A DNA stretch of 19,513 bases from Fusobacteriaceae bacterium (lineage in GTDB: Bacteria > Fusobacteriota > Fusobacteriia > Fusobacteriales > Fusobacteriaceae). The stretch is from positions 1-19,513 of the forward strand of contig JAFGUR010000074.1 of assembly GCA_016938425.1 (NCBI GenBank), given 5' to 3'. The position numbers and the translations under genes were made by a program. The first letter of the stretch is position 1. The number at the start of each line of letters is the position of its first letter. Below, in pieces: positions 1 to 8,641 of the stretch. The notes under the pieces are model-generated. The model did not search any database. It saw only the letters and a list, made by a program, of their open reading frames with translations, and had not been told where the DNA came from.

Positions 1-25
1 AAGCGACCAGATAATGGTCGCTTTT
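1..25 (+). terminator. Rho-independent terminator, possibly bidirectional
   Basis: A perfect 8-bp stem (AAGCGACC at 1-8, GGTCGCTT at 16-23) encloses a 7-nt loop and is followed by a T-rich run on the plus strand. It therefore fits termination of a plus-strand gene left of the window. It also lies about 40 bp beyond the lacZ stop codon, so it could terminate the minus-strand galactoside operon if the base run left of position 1 is A-rich; that cannot be seen. Confidence 0.75.
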
Positions 26-64
26 CTATTAAAAACTCTTTTCAATTTTTTTATATATTAGACT

Positions 65-3000
65 CTATTTCTCAATAAATTCAATATCAAAATTTAATTC
101 TAAATCTTTATTTGATTTTAATAAAAATTCATCATGTGTTGGAGCTCCCCAAGAGTCATCTCCACCAATACCCATTTGGAATTTGTTAATACATAAAACA
201 GTACTATGAACTTTTGGTAACTCATAATGATGAGTAGCACTTTCTAATTCATGAGCTGTATATGGTAAAGCACTAAATTCAAAAGGTTCGTCACTAGAAA
301 TTTTAAGTCCAGTTCCTTTGTTATCTAATACCTCGAACCATCTTGTATCTGTTTTATTTCCACATTCTTGGGGCATTAAATAAGGAGTCATGTTGTCTAT
401 AACTTTATTTTTATAGATTCCTAATTTTGCACCACATTTTCTGTCACTATAGTTTTCTTCAGGGCCGTTTCCGTACCATTTAACGTTTTCATAGTCAGCT
501 TCTACCTTAAAACTCATTCCAAATAGAGGCATATCAGGTAGCCCTTCTACCCCAATATATTTAGTTGAAACACTAATTTTTCCTTTAGAATTAACAAGGT
601 ATTTAACTTTACAGAATGCTTGAGGATTAGTACATAAATCATAAGTGTATTCAATTCCTGCTTTTCCATTTTCCTCGATAATTTCAAAGTTAGTGCATTT
701 TGGATATAAACTAGCTATTTTCCATTGCCCGTATCTTGAAGGCATTTTGTTTCCTCTATCATTGTCAACTTGGGCTCTCCAGAAGTTTGGCATAGGTAAA
801 GAATTTAAAAATTTCAAGTCATTATACTTTAATTGAACTAAAGAACTTGCACTTTTTGAGAAAATGAAATGAAAATTTTTACCTTTTATTCCTAAATTAA
901 CATCAGAATTTTCAATTATAGGTAATAAATCTTCTTCTTTTTCTGGATTTTCTACTTTGTAAGTATATTGTCCAAATACAATTTCATGATTTTTACTTGC
1001 CCATAATGTTTCTTCTTTTAATAAAACTTCAACTTCATTTATGAATTCTCCAGTTAAATCAAATTTAGGGAAATCAATTTCAACAGTTTTTTCTGTTAAA
1101 GGTTCCACATCAATTTCAGTATAAGATGTATAAAGTGTTTTACCTTCATGCTTTACTGAATATCTGATAATAAATTCATTCAAATTCGTAAATAAATATT
1201 GATTTTTAAAAGTAACTTCATTTTCTTTTACAATTACTTTTACATTACTATATAAATATTTAACTTCTTGAATTTTAGGTGTTGGAGTTCTATCAGCAAA
1301 AATTATACCATTTCCACAGAAATGAAAATCAGTTGGTTGATCTCCAAAATCGCCACCATAAGCTAAGAATTCTTCTCCATATCTATTTTTAGTCATCAAC
1401 CCTTGATCCATGTAGTCCCAAATAAATCCACCTTGGAACATAGGATATTTCTCTTCTAAATCAGTATATTTAAACATATTTCCATTTGAGTTACCCATTG
1501 AATGAGTATATTCACAACTGATAAAAGGTTTTGTAGGATTATCTTTTAAAAATTCTTCAATATCTGGAACTTTTGCGTACATTCTACTTTCCATATCAGA
1601 AGTATCATTGTATCTTCTATCCCACCATACACCTTCATAATGAACTAATCTAGAACTATCTCTTTCTCTAAAATATTCAGACATTTCAAATATATTTTTT
1701 CCACCATAAGCCTCATTTCCACAAGACCATATTATAATTGATGGATGGTTTTTATCTCTTTCTAACATTGATTTAGCTCTATCTAGAACAGCTCCTAACC
1801 ACATAGGTTCATCGCCTGGGACAACCCAATCAGGTTTACAAGCTCCCATTTTTTGCCAACTTCCATGGCTTTCTAAGTTAGTTTCATCTATCAAATAAAT
1901 TCCATATTCATCACATAATTCGTACCATCTTGAATTATTTGGATAATGAGAAGTTCTTACAGAGTTGATATTGTTTTGTTTAATAAATTTTATATCCCAT
2001 AACATATCTTCTTCTGAAACAACTCTTCCAGTATAGCAGTTAAATTCATGTCTATTCACCCCTTTAAATACTATTCTTTTTCCGTTAATATGCATTACTT
2101 TATCAATCATTTCAAATTTTCTAAATCCGATATTTTGAGGGATTACTTCAACAACATCACCTTTAACTTCTACATACAAAACAATTTTGTATAGGTAAGG
2201 ATTTTCAGCACTCCACAAATTTACATTTTCAATTTTTTCTGATAATGTAAAAAATTCTTCTGCACAATTAATTTTTTTTGATTCTAAAATTAAATTATCT
2301 TCTTTATCAAATAATTCAAAATATATAATTCCATCTGAATTTGTTTCATTTAATTTAATTTCTAAGTCTACAGAACTATTTTTATATTCATTATCAAGAT
2401 TTGTTTTAACAAAAATATCTTTTACATGTAGTTTAGGAGTAGTGTATAAATAAACATCTCTAAAAATTCCTGAAAATCTCCAGAAATCTTGGTCTTCTAA
2501 CCAACTTCCACTTGCCCATTTAACAACTTCTACTGCAATTTTATTTTCCCCTTCAACAACAAATTTTGAAATATCAAATTCTGAAGGAGTAAAAGTATCT
2601 TCACTATAACCAACAAATTCTCCATTTACCCATATATTAAAAGCTGATTCTACACCTTGGAAAGATATGAAAACTTTATCTTTATCCCAAGTTTTAGGAA
2701 CTTCAAATGTTCTAATATAAGAACCTACTGGATTAAATTCTTTTGGAATTGTAGGTGGAAATATTACTTCGTGTCCATCCCAAGGATAAGCTGTGTTTGT
2801 ATAGTGTGGTTTGTCATATCCTTGCAATTGGATATGCCCAGGAACTTTTATAGTTCCCCAAGAACTATAATCAAAGTTTTTATCATAAAAATTTTCTGGT
2901 TTCTCTTTTAAATTTTTTGAATATTTAAAATTCCATGTTCCATTTAAACATTTTTTTAAGTTAGTTTTTCCAATTTGTAAAGCTTCAAATGACTCAAAAT

Positions 3001-3067
3001 ATTTATGGTCTGAATGAGCTTCTAATCTGTTAATTTGAAAAATTTCTGGATTTTCTAAATGCTTCAT
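65..3067 (-). CDS. lacZ: GH2 β-galactosidase (LacZ type, long form)
   Basis: A 1000-residue cytoplasmic enzyme that hydrolyses terminal β-galactosides (lactose, β-1,4-galacto-oligosaccharides). No signal peptide is visible. Domains follow the E. coli LacZ order: N-terminal sugar-binding jelly roll, Ig-like domain, TIM barrel, and C-terminal Bgal_small_N domain (around the WRAQVDNDRG motif). The Mg2+-site motif DETNLESHG, the acid/base motif CGNEAYGG (Glu452) and the nucleophile motif SCEYTHSMGN (Glu519) are intact. The length is close to E. coli LacZ (1023 aa). The start is set by an AGGAGGA Shine-Dalgarno at about 3071-3077. It is the last gene of the operon starting with lacI at 9619. It is separated from the α-galactosidase gene by a 254-bp gap holding a MITE-like element, so its expression may be uncoupled from the rest. 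Class assignment is firm; the natural substrate (galactan oligomers versus lactose) is inferred from context. Confidence 0.96.
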   Translation of the reverse strand: MKHLENPEIFQINRLEAHSDHKYFESFEALQIGKTNLKKCLNGTWNFKYSKNLKEKPENFYDKNFDYSSWGTIKVPGHIQLQGYDKPHYTNTAYPWDGHEVIFPPTIPKEFNPVGSYIRTFEVPKTWDKDKVFISFQGVESAFNIWVNGEFVGYSEDTFTPSEFDISKFVVEGENKIAVEVVKWASGSWLEDQDFWRFSGIFRDVYLYTTPKLHVKDIFVKTNLDNEYKNSSVDLEIKLNETNSDGIIYFELFDKEDNLILESKKINCAEEFFTLSEKIENVNLWSAENPYLYKIVLYVEVKGDVVEVIPQNIGFRKFEMIDKVMHINGKRIVFKGVNRHEFNCYTGRVVSEEDMLWDIKFIKQNNINSVRTSHYPNNSRWYELCDEYGIYLIDETNLESHGSWQKMGACKPDWVVPGDEPMWLGAVLDRAKSMLERDKNHPSIIIWSCGNEAYGGKNIFEMSEYFRERDSSRLVHYEGVWWDRRYNDTSDMESRMYAKVPDIEEFLKDNPTKPFISCEYTHSMGNSNGNMFKYTDLEEKYPMFQGGFIWDYMDQGLMTKNRYGEEFLAYGGDFGDQPTDFHFCGNGIIFADRTPTPKIQEVKYLYSNVKVIVKENEVTFKNQYLFTNLNEFIIRYSVKHEGKTLYTSYTEIDVEPLTEKTVEIDFPKFDLTGEFINEVEVLLKEETLWASKNHEIVFGQYTYKVENPEKEEDLLPIIENSDVNLGIKGKNFHFIFSKSASSLVQLKYNDLKFLNSLPMPNFWRAQVDNDRGNKMPSRYGQWKIASLYPKCTNFEIIEENGKAGIEYTYDLCTNPQAFCKVKYLVNSKGKISVSTKYIGVEGLPDMPLFGMSFKVEADYENVKWYGNGPEENYSDRKCGAKLGIYKNKVIDNMTPYLMPQECGNKTDTRWFEVLDNKGTGLKISSDEPFEFSALPYTAHELESATHHYELPKVHSTVLCINKFQMGIGGDDSWGAPTHDEFLLKSNKDLELNFDIEFIEK

Positions 3068-3096
3068 TTTTCCTCCTATTTGTTAATTTTTAGTTT

Positions 3097-3318
3097 GTTG
3101 CAAAACTCCAACACCTTTATTTTACTTAGATAAAAAACTACGTTTTTTATCTAATCCCCCACCTTTGGTGGGGAAAGAGAGGGGAGTCAGGACGGAGCCC
3201 GAATCCTCGCCACTCCATAATTCGACTAAAAACTTAAAAGTCTAAGTTTCATTAAAACCAATAAAAACCTTATTTGTATTACTTTTAACTGTGTACATAT
3301 AATTTTTAATTTTGCAAC
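3097..3318. mobile_element. MITE-like non-coding element with terminal inverted repeats and four hairpins
   Basis: The 254-bp gap between the two galactosidase genes is filled by a structured block. It is bounded by a 9-bp inverted repeat, GTTGCAAAA (3097-3105) and TTTTGCAAC (3310-3318). Inside are four consecutive potential hairpins: a perfect 13-bp stem with a 3-nt loop (3126-3138 / 3142-3154); a 7-bp stem CCCCACC/GGTGGGG with loop TTT (3157-3173); a nested imperfect stem in a strongly GC-rich patch (GGAGT at 3183-3187 pairing with ACTCC near 3212-3216, with inner AGGA/TCCT and CGG/CCG pairs); and a 7-bp stem AAACTTA/TAAGTTT (3230-3249). The GC-rich core is unlike the rest of the window. 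No ORF of note is present. Alternatives are a remnant of an IS200/IS605-type element (subterminal hairpins) or a native attenuator before lacZ. Confidence 0.6.
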
Positions 3319-3321
3319 TAA

Positions 3322-5517
3322 CTAGTTAATTTTTGTTAATTTAAACAATTTTCCATGAAAATCTAAGCTCTGAGAGTCGCTTGAGTAATATCTATGAGGC
3401 TGGTCAAAAACAATACCCATATTCATAAGTTCGTCTCCATAGGCTTCATATTCATCGTTAATTTTATACAAGAAATCTTCATTTAAACCTTTTAATTTTA
3501 TTTTTTTATTGTAAGTTGGATTTGCATCAGCTAAAATCTCATAGTATCCAATGATAGCTTCACTTTTATCACTAGAAACAGTCATCCATGATACAAAATT
3601 ACTTTCAAAAGGACTACTTAATCTTATAAAATCTCCAAATTGAAATAACTTTCTATTTTCTTTAAAATATTCTAGATTTTCTTTAACTTCTAGCTTTTGA
3701 CTGTCTGAAAACTTACTTATATCAAGTTCATATCCAAAATTTCCAAAGAAAGCAACTTTGTTTCTTATATCTAATGATGTAATTCTTGCAGTTTGATGAT
3801 TAGCTACATCTGAAACGTGAGCTCCCATTGTAATTGTTGGATAAACAATAGATGTTCCATATTGAATTTTTAATCTTTCAATGGCATCTGTATCATCACT
3901 TGTCCAAGTTTGTTGCATATAATAAAGCATTCCAGGGTCAAAACGATTTCCACCACTAGCACAAGATTCAAATAATACTTCTGGGAAATTAGCTGTTAAA
4001 GTATCTAAAATTTTGTAAAGACCTAAAATATATTTATGTGCTTTACTTTTATCAGTAATTTCTGTCATATTTCTATTCATATCCCATTTGATATAAGAAA
4101 TTTTACCTTCTTTTATTCTTTCTCCAACGATTTCAATTATGTATGATTGTACTTCTTCAAAAGATAAGTCTAAAACATATTGATTTCTTCCAAGAGAAAG
4201 GGTTCTGTCACTAACGCCTAAAACCCAATGAGGATTCTTTTTAAAAAGTTCACTTTTTTCACTAATCATTTCTGGTTCAAACCATAACCCAAGTTTCATA
4301 TTATATTTGCTGATTTTTTCTTGAAGTCCACTTAATCCATTAGGAAGTTTTTTCTCGTTAACAAACCAATCTCCTAAAGAAGAATCATCTCCATTTCTTT
4401 CTCCAAACCAACCATCATCAAGAACGAATAATTCAAATCCAAGTTTTGAAGATTCTTCAACAATTTTCATTAACTTATCTTCATTAAAATCAAAATAAGT
4501 TGCTTCCCAATTGTTTATAAGAATAGGTCTCTCTTTATCTCTCCAAATACCTCTAACAAGTCTTTCTCTAAATAAACTATGATATTCATGGCTCATGTCA
4601 TTTAAACCATTATCAGAATACACCATAATGGCTTCAGGGCTTTGAAATATATCATTTTTATTTAACTCCCATGAAAAATCAAATGGATTAATTCCCATAG
4701 TAACTCTTGAAGAGTCAAAATGATCAACTTCAATGTGGGCTAAGAAATTTCCAGAGTAAACTAAAGAAAATCCAAAAACTTCTCCAGAATGTTCATTAGT
4801 GTTCTTTCTTTTTAAAGCAATAAAAGGATTTTGATGAGCGCTACTTGAACCTCTTGTACTGTCAATATATTGACAACCCTTTTCAAGATTTCTAGTTTTA
4901 ATATGTCTCTCTCTTCCCCATGCACCAGATAAATGAATCATTTGATAGTCATAGTCAGGAAAATCTATTGACGTACTCATTAAATTTTCTATAATAAGCT
5001 TTTGATTTCCTTTGTTTTCAAGTCTAGAATTTCTTGTTATTACTGCTCTATTTTCATAAATTGTATAAGTTAAATATAACTCACAATCTAATACAGAATC
5101 TATTAACTTTATTTCTAAAGTAGTGGCTTCATTAGATGACTCTACATAGGTAGAAGGAAGTCCTTCTACCTTAGGTTTACCACTAATAATTTTATGAGAA
5201 TCATATTTAAAGTCAGTAATTCTACTTCCATTTTCTTGTAAAATTTTTACAGCAGGTTTTCTAAAATCAGTAGTTCCATAACTAGGAAATTCTTGCTTAT
5301 AATATTCCAAAGAAAATGCTGAATCATCCTTATGATGAGCAATAATTCCTACTCCTTGTATAGGTTTTTTAAAAAAGTGTGTAAAACTATCCCTGTGTTT
5401 TAATTTTTTTCCAAAATATAAATGTCCAAGTTGACCATTTTGCATCACATTAAAAATATAACTGATTTTACTATTATGTAAGTGAAACTCCATATTCTCC
5501 TTATTTACCAAAATCAT
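3322..5517 (-). CDS. GH36 α-galactosidase
   Basis: A cytoplasmic α-1,6-galactosidase of the bacterial ~730-aa GH36 class (raffinose, stachyose, melibiose type substrates); no signal peptide. The N-terminal β-sandwich begins near the LGHLYFGK motif. The catalytic barrel carries the nucleophile motif KWDMNRN (Asp479), the SCASGGNRFDPG motif and the acid/base motif TSDDTDA (Asp541), counted from the start chosen here. The open frame extends upstream to 5556, but the ATG at 5517 is preferred: a GGAGGAG Shine-Dalgarno lies 8 nt before it, the product is 731 aa (the usual family length), and the longer form would overlap the permease gene. With this start the gap to the permease stop is 22 nt, so it is cotranscribed. 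A later ATG at codon 9 also follows an AAGGAG, but only 3 nt away. Family assignment is very secure; substrate preference is inferred. Confidence 0.95.
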   Translation of the reverse strand: MILVNKENMEFHLHNSKISYIFNVMQNGQLGHLYFGKKLKHRDSFTHFFKKPIQGVGIIAHHKDDSAFSLEYYKQEFPSYGTTDFRKPAVKILQENGSRITDFKYDSHKIISGKPKVEGLPSTYVESSNEATTLEIKLIDSVLDCELYLTYTIYENRAVITRNSRLENKGNQKLIIENLMSTSIDFPDYDYQMIHLSGAWGRERHIKTRNLEKGCQYIDSTRGSSSAHQNPFIALKRKNTNEHSGEVFGFSLVYSGNFLAHIEVDHFDSSRVTMGINPFDFSWELNKNDIFQSPEAIMVYSDNGLNDMSHEYHSLFRERLVRGIWRDKERPILINNWEATYFDFNEDKLMKIVEESSKLGFELFVLDDGWFGERNGDDSSLGDWFVNEKKLPNGLSGLQEKISKYNMKLGLWFEPEMISEKSELFKKNPHWVLGVSDRTLSLGRNQYVLDLSFEEVQSYIIEIVGERIKEGKISYIKWDMNRNMTEITDKSKAHKYILGLYKILDTLTANFPEVLFESCASGGNRFDPGMLYYMQQTWTSDDTDAIERLKIQYGTSIVYPTITMGAHVSDVANHQTARITSLDIRNKVAFFGNFGYELDISKFSDSQKLEVKENLEYFKENRKLFQFGDFIRLSSPFESNFVSWMTVSSDKSEAIIGYYEILADANPTYNKKIKLKGLNEDFLYKINDEYEAYGDELMNMGIVFDQPHRYYSSDSQSLDFHGKLFKLTKIN

Positions 5518-5539
5518 TACATTAACTCCTCCTAACCCC

Positions 5540-6364
5540 TTATTTTGAAGAACCAATCATACCTTCAACAAATTGTTTTTGCATTGTTAAGAATATTACG
5601 ATTACTGGGAATGTTGCAATTATTATTGCTAACATTAATGCTCCATAATCTATAAAATATGCTGAAGATAAAGATGAAATAACTAGTGTTAAAGTTTTAT
5701 TAACATCACTTTGAAGTACAATTAATGGCCATAAGAAGTTATTCCAATGAGTTGTAAATACAATGATTGCTCCTGCTGCAAATGTTGATTTCATTGTAGG
5801 TAAAACAATTTTAAAGAATATAGTAAATTCTCCTGCTCCGTCAATTCTTGCAGCTTCAATCATTTCTTTTGGTATTGCTTTAAAGTTTTGTCTAAAGAAA
5901 AACACTAAAAATGCTGATGCAATAGTTGGAATTATAATTCCCCAGTAATTATCTATTAAGTTCATTTTAACTATTAAAGAAAATAAAGGAATCATTAGAG
6001 CTGCAAAGGGAACCATCATAGATAAAAGGTAACCTTTATATATTTTTTCCCTTGTTTTTGATGTATACATTTCAAATCCGTATGCAGCTAAAGCTGTAAT
6101 AGTTAAAGTTAATATAGTTGCAATTATTGTTATTTTTGTTGTGTTAATAAAGGCTTGCATAATATTTGTATTTTTCATTAAGTTACCAAAATTGATAGCT
6201 AATTGATTTCCTGGTAGAAGTTTACCAGAAGTAATATCTACAGCTTTATTTGTAGCTCCAGCTATCATCCAATAAAATGGAAATAGAGATATTATTGCTG
6301 CTAAAGTTAGTAAAGTATACATAAAAATACTATTTAATAAATTTTGTTTTTTTCTAGTTAACAT
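5540..6364 (-). CDS. ABC sugar transporter permease, MalG type
   Basis: Inner-membrane permease subunit of a CUT1-family (oligosaccharide) ABC importer. About six hydrophobic membrane segments are visible, and the cytoplasmic EAA loop reads EAARIDGAGEFTIFFKIVLP, the site that docks the ATPase. The size (about 275 aa) and C-terminal position of the EAA loop are typical of MalG/GanQ-like subunits. Possible starts are GTG at 6373, ATG at 6370 and ATG at 6364. The last is chosen because AGGTG lies 6 nt upstream of it. All three overlap the end of the preceding permease gene (stop at 6354), indicating translational coupling. It partners with the MalF-like protein and the lipoprotein encoded just upstream. 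Its substrate is probably galacto-oligosaccharides, judging from the GH2 and GH36 genes that follow. Confidence 0.93.
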   Translation of the reverse strand: MLTRKKQNLLNSIFMYTLLTLAAIISLFPFYWMIAGATNKAVDITSGKLLPGNQLAINFGNLMKNTNIMQAFINTTKITIIATILTLTITALAAYGFEMYTSKTREKIYKGYLLSMMVPFAALMIPLFSLIVKMNLIDNYWGIIIPTIASAFLVFFFRQNFKAIPKEMIEAARIDGAGEFTIFFKIVLPTMKSTFAAGAIIVFTTHWNNFLWPLIVLQSDVNKTLTLVISSLSSAYFIDYGALMLAIIIATFPVIVIFLTMQKQFVEGMIGSSK

Positions 6365-7250
6365 GATCATCACCTGCTATTTTAAATTGAACTATTGATA
6401 ATAAAGCAATTAAGGCAACTACAGCATATGATAGGGTTGCTGCATATCCAAAGTTTGGAGAATAGACAAATGAATTCATGTAAATATATTGTGCAATTGT
6501 CATTGTTGCCTTAAGAGGTACATTATTTGTTACAGTTAGGTTCATAGGCTCATCAAATAATTGTAGAGTACCTATTGTAGACATAACTGCAGTAAACAAT
6601 ATCATTGGCTTTAATTGAGGAACTGTTATATAAAAAAATTGTTGAAACTTATTAGCTCCATCAATTTCAGCTGCTTCATATAGTGATGGTGATATATTTT
6701 GAAGACTTGCTAGGAAGAATATCATATTGTATCCTGTCCATCTCCATAATAATGCTAAAATGATAACTACTCTAGACCAAAATGGATCTTTTAGCCAAAT
6801 AATTGGAGTACTTATAATGTGTATTGAAAGCAAAAAATGATTTATTAATCCTTCATTTGAGAACATCATTTTAAATAGAACTGAATATGCAACTAGAGAT
6901 GTAACGCAAGGTAAGAATATTGCAATTCTATAAAAAGATTTAAATCTTAATTTTTTAGCATTTAACAATGTAGCAAGTAGCATTGCTAATGTTAACATTA
7001 TTGGCACTTGTATTATAAGGAATATAAAAGTATTTTTTAATGCTTGAATAAAAAGTTTATCACTCATCATTCTTTTGGCATTTGCTAATCCACTGAAAGT
7101 TTTTACTATTCCTTTTGTTGTGTGCAATGAAAGTATGAAAGACTCAATTGCTGGGTAAACTAAAAATACTAAAAATAGAACTAATGATATCGAAATAAAA
7201 TACCATCCATACTTATTTAAGTTATCCCCTTTTTTTCTTAATGTAATCAT
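6354..7250 (-). CDS. ABC sugar transporter permease, MalF type
   Basis: The first permease subunit of the CUT1-type importer, 298 aa. It has an N-terminal hydrophobic segment, about six membrane spans in all, and a cytoplasmic EAA loop (YEAAEIDGANKFQQFFYITV) about two thirds along. The size matches short MalF-like proteins such as GanP, UgpA and MsmF rather than the long E. coli MalF. A GGAGGG Shine-Dalgarno sits 6 nt before the ATG. It is preceded by a 57-bp gap with a stem-loop after the binding-protein gene, and overlaps the next permease gene. No ATP-binding subunit is encoded in the operon, so the pair must recruit a MsmK/MalK-like ATPase encoded elsewhere (inference). Confidence 0.93.
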   Translation of the reverse strand: MITLRKKGDNLNKYGWYFISISLVLFLVFLVYPAIESFILSLHTTKGIVKTFSGLANAKRMMSDKLFIQALKNTFIFLIIQVPIMLTLAMLLATLLNAKKLRFKSFYRIAIFLPCVTSLVAYSVLFKMMFSNEGLINHFLLSIHIISTPIIWLKDPFWSRVVIILALLWRWTGYNMIFFLASLQNISPSLYEAAEIDGANKFQQFFYITVPQLKPMILFTAVMSTIGTLQLFDEPMNLTVTNNVPLKATMTIAQYIYMNSFVYSPNFGYAATLSYAVVALIALLSIVQFKIAGDDHVN

Positions 7251-7267
7251 TTTTTCCCTCCAATATT

Positions 7268-7297
7268 AAAGGAACGAGAGAAATAGCTCGTTCCTTT
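7268..7297 (-). promoter_or_regulatory. Intercistronic stem-loop between binding protein and permease genes
   Basis: A perfect 11-bp stem (AAAGGAACGAG at 7268-7278, CTCGTTCCTTT at 7287-7297) with an 8-nt loop lies 10 nt after the binding-protein stop codon. On the minus strand only three T residues follow before AATATT, so it should act as a leaky terminator or as a 3' mRNA stabiliser. Such an element keeps the binding protein more abundant than the permeases, as known for malE-malF type operons. The function here is inference. Confidence 0.7.
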
Positions 7298-7307
7298 TGA
7301 TTTGATA

Positions 7308-8600
7308 CTATCTAACTTGAGCTTTTACTTCTTCTTCAGCTGCTTTTAAAGCAACATCAATTGGTGTATTATTTTCTAAAACTGCTTTTAATGCGTTTAA
7401 AACAGCAGCGTCAGCTTCACTAACATATGAACCATAGTTAACTGCAGGAATTTTTCCTACTGATTCAGCTAATTCTTTATAAACTGTTTGTCCTCCAAAG
7501 AATGGGTCAGCTTCAGCATAAGCTGTTCCAGATTGAGAAGGTATATAAGTACATAAAGCTCCATTTTCTTTTAGTATTTGTTGGTAGAAGTCTTTATCTT
7601 CAGCATATATAGTTTTTAAGAAATCTATAGCAACATCTTTGCTAGGAGATTTTTCAAGAACATACCAGCTTGAACCACCTAAATTTGAAGAATTAACACT
7701 TGAAGCAATTCCATCTAATTTTGGAGTTGATGTTAAAGCCCAGTTACCTGATTGATCAGCAGCAGCTTTAATTGAAGGCATTATCCACATTCCAGTTACA
7801 ACTGAAGCAGCTTCACCTTTATTCATAGCTCCAACCCATTCTCCCCAACCATTAGTTGCTTTCATAGTACCGTTTTCTTTGAATTTTTTCATAACTTCAA
7901 AAGCAGCTTTTAATGCATCATTGTTAGCAATTGTTACATTTCCATCTTTATCAAAATACCATTTACCTGCTGATTGCATCATGATTCTTAAAAGTCCAGC
8001 ATCTCCCATCATATCTCCTGGAACCATACTTACACCAGTTTTTTCTTTAACAACTTTTCCGATTTCTACGAATTTGTTCCATGTTATATCTTTTAATTCT
8101 TCTGGTTTTATACCAGCTTTTTCCATAAGGTCTTTTCTGTAGAAAAATCCAGTAACTCCTGAGTCAAATGGAATACCATAAACTCCATCTCCATCTGTCA
8201 TTGCTTGAACTTTATATGGTGCAAATTGTGAATAATCAATAGAACTTTTCAAATTTGCAAAATATCCTGGATAAGAAGTAATAAATTTTTTAGCAGCATA
8301 ATCTTCTATTAATACTATTTCAGGTAATCCTTTTCCTGCTCCAGAGCTAAGTCCAGTATTTAATTTTGTGATTATATCTGCTTGAGCATAATCTACAACT
8401 TGAATATCAACATCAGGATGAGTAGCCTCATATTTTTTTTCAGCTTTCTCCATTATTGAGATGTTAAAATTCTTATCCCAAGCCCAAACTGTTACAACTT
8501 TTTTCCCACCTTCGCTTTTACCAGTTTCTTTTGCTTCTTGCTGTTTTCCACAAGACATTAAAGCTACTGCAGTAATTGCTAAAATTAATAATTTTTTCAT
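7308..8600 (-). CDS. ABC transporter sugar-binding lipoprotein
   Basis: Extracytoplasmic solute-binding protein (SBP_bac_1 / MalE-like, 430 aa) that captures oligosaccharides and delivers them to the two permeases encoded downstream. The N-terminus is a lipoprotein signal (MKKLLILAITAVALMSCGK) with the lipobox ending at Cys17. The mature part starts with a charged linker and then a typical VVTVWAWDKN first strand. The residue after the lipid-modified Cys is Gly, which in E. coli would not give inner-membrane retention; sorting rules in this organism are unknown. An AAGGAG-type Shine-Dalgarno precedes the start. The gene follows lacI after 41 bp without an obvious promoter, so both are probably on one transcript. 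Ligand identity is inferred from the neighbouring galactosidases. Confidence 0.94.
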   Translation of the reverse strand: MKKLLILAITAVALMSCGKQQEAKETGKSEGGKKVVTVWAWDKNFNISIMEKAEKKYEATHPDVDIQVVDYAQADIITKLNTGLSSGAGKGLPEIVLIEDYAAKKFITSYPGYFANLKSSIDYSQFAPYKVQAMTDGDGVYGIPFDSGVTGFFYRKDLMEKAGIKPEELKDITWNKFVEIGKVVKEKTGVSMVPGDMMGDAGLLRIMMQSAGKWYFDKDGNVTIANNDALKAAFEVMKKFKENGTMKATNGWGEWVGAMNKGEAASVVTGMWIMPSIKAAADQSGNWALTSTPKLDGIASSVNSSNLGGSSWYVLEKSPSKDVAIDFLKTIYAEDKDFYQQILKENGALCTYIPSQSGTAYAEADPFFGGQTVYKELAESVGKIPAVNYGSYVSEADAAVLNALKAVLENNTPIDVALKAAEEEVKAQVR

Positions 8601-8641
8601 TTTCTCACTCCTTCGTTTTAAATTAAGCTTTTATTTGAATT

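Noticed and set aside
645..2911. Plus-strand open frames (645-836, 2657-2911) opposite lacZ
   Set aside because: Shadow frames antisense to a well-supported GH2 gene, without ribosome-binding sites or recognisable domains.
3181..3220. GC-rich patch as a tRNA gene
   Set aside because: It resembles a T-arm only superficially (CCCGAATCCTCG); no acceptor, D or anticodon arms can be fitted.
3082..3334. GTTAATTTTT direct repeats at 3082-3091 and 3325-3334 as target-site duplication of the MITE-like element
   Set aside because: The repeats do not abut the inverted repeats and are low-complexity AT sequence that could match by chance.
5518..5556. Longer start for the GH36 gene (MVLQNKGLGGVNV extension)
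   Set aside because: The extension overlaps the upstream permease gene and covers the best Shine-Dalgarno (GGAGGAG); the start at 5517 gives the usual family length.
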